This document shows positions 57,211 through 64,000 of a DNA stretch of 64,000 bases, in pieces. Positions within the stretch are counted from its first letter, which is position 1, and each line of letters opens with the position of its first letter. The notes under the pieces were generated by a model, which was given only the letters and a program-made list of their open reading frames with translations, was not told the DNA's origin and did not search any database. The stretch is from Primula veris (taxonomy: Eukaryota; Streptophyta; Magnoliopsida; Ericales; Primulaceae). Both the position numbers and the translations under genes were made by a program. The stretch spans positions 5,001 through 69,000 of the forward strand of contig OY821749.1 in the NCBI GenBank assembly GCA_963682055.1, written 5' to 3'.

Positions 57211-58640
57211 TTATGTACTTATTTGCTCCATATAAACTAAAACCAGAAAAGTCCTTTTACATATGTATTTGTACACTTTAGTTGCAACTTATAAACACGT
57301 CAACTTAATTATTTAAAAAGTTGCACCTCTTAAGGTGTATCCAAGCAAGCAGAGGATTGTGTGGCTGCACCTTTAAAGCAAAGAAGGCGTAAACCCCATA
57401 ATAAGGGCCTACGGTGAAATAAGCTATACATCCAAATGGATTGTAGCCTTTCAAGCCAAAACATTTTTTACTTATCAAAGAAGCAACAAACTGTACATGT
57501 GTGATCAAGAATGAATCAAGAAACACGTGAAGAAACAATAGTCAGAGAACGAGAATAAACAAAGCAAACTACAATCAAATTGTTTTTTAAACCTTCATTG
57601 AATGAATTTAAATACAATAGCTTGACTAAGCATACATAGCATTCATCAATTACAAAGGAACACAAATTATATGCAATCAGCCATAACTTGACGATCAAAC
57701 CTATCTTCTCACATTGATCGGACAAATCAATTAATGAATTAGGAGTATTATTTCCCGATCTAGTTAAGATGCACACAAAAAAAGAGTTTTCAAAACATTA
57801 AATTTTCCCTAGGGTATACAAAATTCTTTCACATACATATACATATAAAATACTGAATAAAGAAAGACTTTAAAACCTTTTGCAACACAATTATCCACTA
57901 CAGGCAATATTCAACAAAAAGGTGAAAGTAACTTTGTAATAAATACATCCGAACAATTAAATTATCATCTAGTACCAATTACAAATAGGTTGTGTCAAAG
58001 ATCAAGAATATAATTTCAAAAAATTATAGTTAAAACGCCAAATAGTTTATATTAACCCGGTCTACACAGTTACATCTAACTGATTGAAAGATAAAAATAA
58101 AATACACATTATCCCTGATAGCTTAAAACTACTTTCGTCTTCATTTTTTATTCAAGGAAAGGAAAAACAAAGGAATTTAAAATTTAATTTTCAATATAAA
58201 TTCCCCAAGTTAAGATGGAAAGAACAAGTAGAATTTGGTATAGTTTTAATGAAAAGAGGTCCGTAGAAAATCATTTTATATTCAAAATTCCAAGTTTTTT
58301 GGTGTTTGTTTGGCTGCAGTATTGAAGCAAATTAAGAGGGTTATCTTTTAGAAAGGGAGAAATAACTGGTTCATTATGTTTACAACTTGCTTGATTTATA
58401 GAACAGAAGTAAATATTACCCTTTATCTGCTCCAGCGAGAACTTTACAAGTTACTAGAAACCAAAACTTCTGAGCTTAAACTACAAGCAGTAATTTGATT
58501 CTTATGAACCTTTCAATTCATTTTGGAAGGCCGAGGTGCTGTACATCGGGTATTTAGGATTTTGTAAATATGAGCTTTTGCAGTTTCAGTTTTTAGTATT
58601 TGCAGAAACCCAGACCTTAACAAAAACATGCAATATCTGG
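57211..58640. other. Unique AT-rich DNA proximal to the satellite, no gene identified
   Basis: Minus-strand frames at 57,305-57,538 (..GLKGYNPFGCIAYFTVGPYY..) and 57,516-57,776 are open but match nothing I know and lack convincing splice sites. 'acaaggtgcagccacacaatcc' type words and an 'aaggtg...cacctt' pairing at about 57,325-57,375 suggest old inserted DNA. No array or RNA gene was seen. Confidence 0.4.
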
Positions 58641-58649
58641 GGGGAAATA

Positions 58650-58922
58650 TTCACTCTTTGTCAGAGATCGGGGGACATCACCCCCTCTCCATTTGACTAG
58701 AATGAAAAAATCTCCCATAATTACAAAAAACATATAGTAATTGATATTTGTACATATATAATAATAATAATAATGAGTATTATTTAACTAAGACATTAAA
58801 AAATATTAGGAGTCGACCTTATTATTTGAATTTGGTTGGGTATATCTTCTGTATGAATCAATGTCTCTCTCTTTATATATATTAGGAGTATGTTTTTAGA
58901 GAGAGAGAATGTAATTTCCGAT
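58650..58922. repeat. Dispersed 340-bp repeat, copy 3 (3' truncated)
   Basis: Same landmarks as copy 1, but homology stops at 'aatgtaatttccgatc' (58,922), directly before U2AF65-like intron or exon sequence. This breakpoint suggests insertion or recombination next to the U2AF65 exon. Confidence 0.87.
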
Positions 58923-58953
58923 CTGTTCACAATCACATATAACACAGACATAC

Positions 58954-60946
58954 CTTATTGTAGCACGTCTGACAGTAAGAGTCTTTCCCCCCATTTTCAA
59001 TCCATTAAGAGCACAAGCAATGTCTGAAACCGCGGGATCCTGATAAATTTAACTTCAGATTATTATGTAAAATAAAAAGTTGTATAATTTTTTCTACCTC
59101 ATGAAAGGCTAAAAGCCGTATGACCATCAGTAAACTATTACTATAGATGCCTTCAGTTAGTTTCCTAATGAAATTATGATAGTAAGCTGGTAGATGTGGC
59201 CTTATCTTTTCTTATAACTTTAACAACGTGCTATCCTATCATTCATATATTCCCAACATTTAGAGCATAAAACATAATTAAGCTAAAATGAGTTAAAAAC
59301 CTTATGTTTTTTTATCATGAAAAACAATGCTAAGAAGCAACAGACCATGATTAAAGGTTCATTAACATATTTAATCACCTGATACATGCAGAACCCATAT
59401 CCCTTGAATTTTTTGTGTCTCTATCCTTGACGATATCAAAATCACGCAAAGCTCTGTAATAGATTAATAAATTCATGGTAAGCAACTTGAAAACAGATTT
59501 ATATATTGCAAGATAAAAGACAACAAAAGATAAAAAAAAAAAAAAAAAAAAAACTAAGTTTTAAAAAGGTGGAGATTAAAAATCAAGAGAACTGGATATC
59601 TGATGTGTATTTCAAATGATATCTACTTCATGAATACCATTAGGACTTTAACATTGTTTATTTGAAATGAGTAGTAAAAAGCACCGATTTAAATATCTCA
59701 CATTCTTTACACAACACAAGCACCTTCATAGTCAATTCTTAAATTTAAAGCCATTTCGATTTCGCAAATCACAGAATCATTATAAGGAAATTATTGGATA
59801 GCAAGAAGATTAGTGCATAAGTTTATGCATTTCATACTTTTAGAAAAAGCTTCTCTCAGAGAAAGTTATATACATAAGAAAATAGGGGATTAAGTTGATT
59901 ATCAATATAGCCAAATGAGTATTATACCCAAACGACTCCAGCAGCTCTCTTATTTGAGTTTCAGTAAAATAGGAAGGCAAACCACCAACAAAAAGACGAT
60001 CTGGACCCTCTATTCCACCAATTGTGTTGCACATGTATAAAGCCGCAAAATCACAAGAACTGACATATATAAGCAACCCAAACTAGAACTTTCTGAACTA
60101 AAGACCCAGTAGAGAAAGATCAAAATTTGCTATTACACAGCTTCATTCGCACACCACACAGCTTTCCGATTTTTTTCAAGTTAAGCTTTTACAGCTTGAG
60201 ATAGGAGCTCCTAAGAGCTCGCAAAAAGCAATCAACCACTAAATATTTAAATGGACATGTTTTATCACCATTAGCAATTGCATTCATTATTTGATTTGTT
60301 CCTGGTTTTTGATAAACTCGGTTCCCCCTGTATCTGGAATTCTAGCAAAAAAAACAACTAAAAGTGTCTCTAATGACTTTTCTTGCAGAATTTCTGTTCA
60401 TTTAGCATCTCTACAGTCAACAGAAAAGTAACTAAAAATTCATTCAAGCCTCTCATTGGCATTAACATTTTACTGCTGATTCATCTCTTTTCTAACTGCC
60501 AGTTCTAGCCTCTAGGATCGGTCAATATGTATACAAATAGCTAAACAGGTGACTCCTTCCAAGAGTCTAAAAAATTAAATAAATAAAAAATCATTACTTC
60601 TGAATTTTAATATGAGCCTGATAACCAAATTAAGGAATTGTTTGGTTGCAGCTTCTAAGCAAATAAGATAAACTTTTCAATGTTGAAAAGAGTTGGGTAC
60701 ATCAAGCTTAAGGATTCTAGCCTTTTCAATCTACGAAACCATAAAACCTCGCTGTTCGACCAATTGCGTCCAGCTTTTAAGAAAAAAAATGCAACAAACA
60801 AGGTTTAAATAACAAGTTTTATAGGCTTACCCGGCAGATAATCCGACAATAGATAAGTTAAGCCGAAGATTAGGCTGACTAGGCCCAAGTGCTGCAGCTA
60901 ATGAGGGGTTATAATCACCAGGTCTACGAACGCTCACAGCAACTCC
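58954..60946 (-). pseudogene. U2AF65: U2AF65 (U2 snRNP auxiliary factor large subunit) pseudogene, four exons
   Basis: Four minus-strand exons in the right order and phase. Exon a (60,831-60,946) reads GVAVSVRRPGDYNPSLAAAL, GPSQPNLRLNLSIVGLSAG. Exon b (59,928-60,026) reads GGIEGPDRLFVGGLPSYF, TETQIRELLESFG. Exon c (59,379-59,453) reads ALRDFDIVKDRDTKNS.., then a shifted GYGFCMYQ. Exon d (58,954-59,039) reads DPAVSDIACALNGLKMGG, KTLTVRRATI. This is the end of RRM1, the linker and all of RRM2 of U2AF65, the nuclear factor that binds the 3' splice-site polypyrimidine tract. Defects: one base missing in exon c (75 instead of 76 bp, so K-G-Y becomes R-D-M), one codon missing in d (ACAALNG to ACALNG), and the acceptor of exon b is TGCAA instead of TGCAG. 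The RS domain, the start of RRM1 and the UHM are absent. The exon upstream (61,601-61,696) is not U2AF65-like. Confidence 0.92.
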
Positions 60947-61600
60947 CTAAGAACAAAAAAATGTAAAAAGTTATACATGGATATGATAATTAGCACACTA
61001 AAGTACTTTCTACAAAAATTGAAGGCTCTTATCTCTAATCTTCTTAAACATCCCAGACGGATATTAGCAACAAAAGGTACTCTTAAAGGAACCTACAAGT
61101 TGCAGTGCTCACTCCTCACGTGGGCTTGTATGTGCAGAATAATACAGAAAAATATCACTTGTGTACACTATCCTATCAACATTGATTAATCAAAAATTAC
61201 TATACCAACCTATCAAAATTCACAATCTAAACCAGATGCAAGATTTTTTTGCAGATTGGTGTCTAAAACATGAAATTCAGAATTTTAGTCAACTCCTAAA
61301 ATATCTAGCATAGTTGCTTAACCTAACAAAAAGTGTAGCAACCAAAAATATATTTACATATTTTTTATTTTTTTTACTTTCTTGAAGTTTAATATAACAT
61401 ACTTCTTTCAGATAAATACTCCTAATTCTCATCTATTTTATACTTGAACTAATCAGTGTTCTTTACTCCAAGTACAAAAAGAATACAATTTTTTTCACCA
61501 AGCACATGAGAAAAAAACTAATGAATTTACAAGTATACCTCTAATATATAATCCAACAAAACATATAAATTTGCAATTATATGGCATCCAATTAGCATAC

Positions 61601-61696
61601 CTTGACAGCTTCATCAGCGGCCTTGCAAGCCGCAGCAGTGGCATTAATGTCACTTGTATGGCCCACCATATCAAGGTTGGGTAGATTCACACGTAC
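61601..61696 (-). other. Well-formed 96-bp exon of unidentified gene upstream of U2AF65 relic
   Basis: Acceptor TTTTTATAG and donor GTATGC bound exactly 32 codons in phase 0: VRVNLPNLDMVGHTSDINAT then AAACKAADEAVK. The frame has no stop. It would splice in frame to exon a of the U2AF65 relic (..DEAVK-GVAVSVRRP), at the place where U2AF65 normally carries an RRM1 exon ending near ALDGI..E. The sequence is not RRM1 as I know it. I do not recognise the source family. It may be a replaced or shuffled exon, or an unrelated exon lying next to the relic. Confidence 0.5.
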
Positions 61697-62257
61697 CTAT
61701 AAAAAGGGTAGAAAGTGAATATATGACATAGGTACAAAATTTTATAGTTGATTTGAGGAGTGACTCGAATTCATAAATAACCTGACTGGAATTTAGCTAT
61801 TTGCACGGCTTCATCTTTGGTTGAACGTTGAATGGAATTCCATCTCAGTTTCGAAATAACCAGAGCGGTTGCATAAGAAAGTGACATGGCCAAATTTAAC
61901 AGTTTCACTGTTGAGGGAATGCAAAGGAAAAGCTTGAAAGTTAAATAAAAACGTAGTTCTATCAGGGTTAATCTTTAATATTTCAGTATTTATCTAGATA
62001 AGCACATGAAATAGTAAAACCCTGAGATTGATTAATAAGAGATACAACCTAGAGGATAGATATTATTTGGTCAGTATATAAATTCTTTCTTCACAAACTA
62101 AACGTAAGGCGAGATAAAAACATAGTTATATCAAATTGATTTACTATATTTCAGTATATATTTAGAAAAACAACACATGAAATTTTATAACCCTTAGATA
62201 AATTCCTAAGAGACTAAGAGAGACAACCTAGAGAGGATAAATTCTTTTGAATAACGC
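61697..62257. other. AT-rich DNA with a local 110-bp duplication
   Basis: 'taaaaacgtagttctatcag...tttcagtatttatctagataagcacatgaaat' (about 61,947-62,012) is repeated with changes at about 62,116-62,182 ('taaaaacatagttatatcaa...tttcagtatatatttagaaaaa'). 'agagatacaacctagaggat' follows both. No exon was recognised. Confidence 0.6.
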
Positions 62258-63300
62258 TAATTCAGGCCTCATTCTTTAAGCTTATTCAGGCCTCATCCAG
62301 TTGCAACTTCTAGTTTATTCAGGACTTAGTTGGTTGTTTCTTTTAGGCTCAGTTTTGTATTTTATTGCGCACAAGAAGGGCTACTCTTGGTTGGCCACAT
62401 CAAATGCTTTGTTGTTTTGCTCAAAATCTGGATAACATTTGGTTACAACTTAGTGTTATCCTAATATTTGGACTGGATTTGTTTGTCCAACTAAAAAAGT
62501 AAATGATAAAACTACATAACATGCGTCAAACAGTAAGAAAAAGAATTCAAAGGGAAACCTTTTTTTCCGAAACCAGCATTGTGAGGGTGATAGTAATATA
62601 TTTTACAAGTTTGGGTCGGGAACGGGGAAATGTTTCCAAACTAATCCGTGGGGATTCCTATACATCCATTTGAATGCTAATTTACGCAAATTGTTGAAGA
62701 AAGAGAAAAACAACTTGTTCTCAAAAGGGGTATCATCAGCCCAAGAAAAAGGCGAGAAATTATAGATTTAAGACTTTGCCCTAGCGAAGATTTGAAATCA
62801 ACTTTGAGTTTTTAGACGGAATCTAACACATGCCAAATTTTCTTTTAATAAATACAGGCTAAAAATTGGGGTTTGTTTCAGTGCAGATTTTACCAAATAA
62901 GTCAGTCTATTCTCTAGTTTTTTAAGGTAAATGTTAAAAAACCCATCTTTTAAGCCAGTCATCTCAATGCAGTGCAACTTATTGAGTTTAAACGTTGCAA
63001 CCAACAAACCTTATACGCAATTACTAAAATTCGTTAAAAGAAAATGTAAATAAAAATCCAAATGAACTTTTTCCCCCTGAAAACACCTTCTCATAGAACC
63101 TACTTTTCAGAAAATACCTAAAAAGCAAAAATAAAAAAACTTGACGACACAAGTAGAACCTACCTTCTCATGGAATATGCAAAAAGTACAAGAAACTGTT
63201 GTGCATGTCCTGTCATTTTTAAAATAACACAAACTTAAACAGCCAAGAGCGGAAAGCAACAATAAACTTGAAAAGTATGTGCCAGCATACACTGTAAGAG
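62258..63300. repeat. Segmental duplication, copy 2 (partner 26,222-27,300)
   Basis: See the partner. This copy lies between the U2AF65 relic and the NPH3-type exon, and carries a short piece around 'ttgcgcacaagaagggctact' that is lacking in the partner. Confidence 0.93.
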
Positions 63301-63370
63301 ATCGGGAGAAATTCACTCTTTGTTAAGTTGCAGTTAATAAAGATAGGAAAACATATAATATCTCGGGGGA

Positions 63371-63815
63371 AATTCACTCTTTGTCAGAGATCGGGACATT
63401 TTGAATAGAATGAAAAAATCTCCCATAATTACAAAAAACATATAGTAATTGATATTTGTACATATAATAATACTAATAATAATGAGTATTATTTAACTAA
63501 GACATTAAAAAAATATTAAGAGTCAGAACTTATTATTTGAATTTGGTTGGGTAGATCTTATGAATCAATGTCTCTCTCTCCCTATATATATATATATATT
63601 AGGAGTATGTTTTTAGAGAGAGGGAGAGAATGTAATTTCCGATCACCCATAAGCGATTTAGGCTTTTTTTTGTCTCTCTCTCTAATGATTTATTGCCACT
63701 TATTACTACTGAGGCTTGGTGGGTTAAAACAGCCAGCAGTTTAATTATTATCGGCAATCATTAGTATTGATTTTTGTATTTCTTTCGACCTTAAAAGATA
63801 TGACTATAAGCACCA
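63371..63815. repeat. Dispersed 340-bp repeat, copy 4
   Basis: Landmarks as in copy 1, with 'catcaccccctctccatttg' deleted near 63,400. Homology with copy 2 continues past the element through 'gaggcttggtgggtt' and 'gatatgactataagcaccac' to about 63,815. A partial start ('gatcgggagaaattcactctttgt') also sits just upstream at 63,301. Confidence 0.87.
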
Positions 63816-63923
63816 CCAATCAACCATGTAAGATTCTTTATAAATTGTTAGATACAGAAACATGATAATAGTGATAAAGGAACAACACTCTGAAGGATTT
63901 TCCTTCATGATTTCAAATCATAC

Positions 63924-63993
63924 CTCATGTAGATGAAACTTTGTTTCCCCAACCCTCACAACAATATCAGTTGCCAATTCACTGGCCACATAC
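63924..63993 (-). CDS. NPH3/RPT2-like BTB-domain gene, one internal exon at window edge
   Basis: Minus-strand 70-bp exon with acceptor TTTACAG and donor GTATGA. It reads (G)YVASELATDIVVRVGETK then FHLHE. The pattern LATDIVV.VG...F.LHKFPL is the start of the BTB domain in plant NPH3-family proteins, which act as CUL3 adaptors in blue-light and auxin-transport signalling. The intron falling right after the LHK position is typical of the family. The Lys of LHK is Glu here. No stop or shift is present in this exon. The next downstream exon (expected to start FPLLSK) was not found in the window, so this may be another fragment. The preceding exon would be beyond 64,000. Confidence 0.65.
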
Positions 63994-64000
63994 CTGTAAA

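Overview
This window looks like the left end of a flowering-plant chromosome. The + strand opens with CCCTAAA repeats, the Arabidopsis-type telomere read from the 5' end, and runs inward through telomere-derived arrays, a long AT-rich satellite and islands of decayed nuclear genes with GT-AG introns. tRNA-derived SINEs, (AT)n and (GA)n tracts and recognisable plant gene families fit a dicot-like angiosperm; I cannot name the species.

Layout: 1-1,100 is telomere plus blocks of telomere variants. 1,100-8,190 holds degenerate subtelomeric repeats with relics of CSN3 and HSP70, a candidate inverted-repeat element and (TA)n tracts. 8,189-10,560 has two copies of a subtelomeric unit of about 1.44 kb ('unit A'). 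10,561-17,785 is a 7.2-kb degenerate interstitial telomeric array in the orientation opposite to the terminal telomere. 17,786-36,870 is a mosaic of segmental duplications carrying broken pieces of an MFS (molybdate-anion-transporter-like) gene, HSP70, a SAP-domain (PARP-like) gene and beta-tubulin, two SINEs and a small palindromic MITE. 36,870-39,283 is a satellite of about 117 bp in one orientation. After a 1.2-kb spacer the same satellite runs inverted from 40,570 to 57,210, interrupted by pieces of unit A and by a telomere-fusion-like block (47,727-49,032). 57,211-64,000 holds a decayed U2AF65-like gene, one unidentified exon, more segmental duplications and, at the right edge, an exon of an NPH3/BTB-type gene.

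No complete protein-coding gene is visible. The recognisable exons are all on the minus strand and usually keep splice sites, but most carry frameshifts, stop codons, lost splice sites or truncation; only the CSN3 pair and the single NPH3-type exon are internally undamaged. The window is best read as a subtelomeric gene graveyard built by repeated duplication, template switching and telomere capture. No operon-like or pathway-level cooperation between genes can be inferred. Identifications come from reading translations against remembered family sequences; no database search was run.
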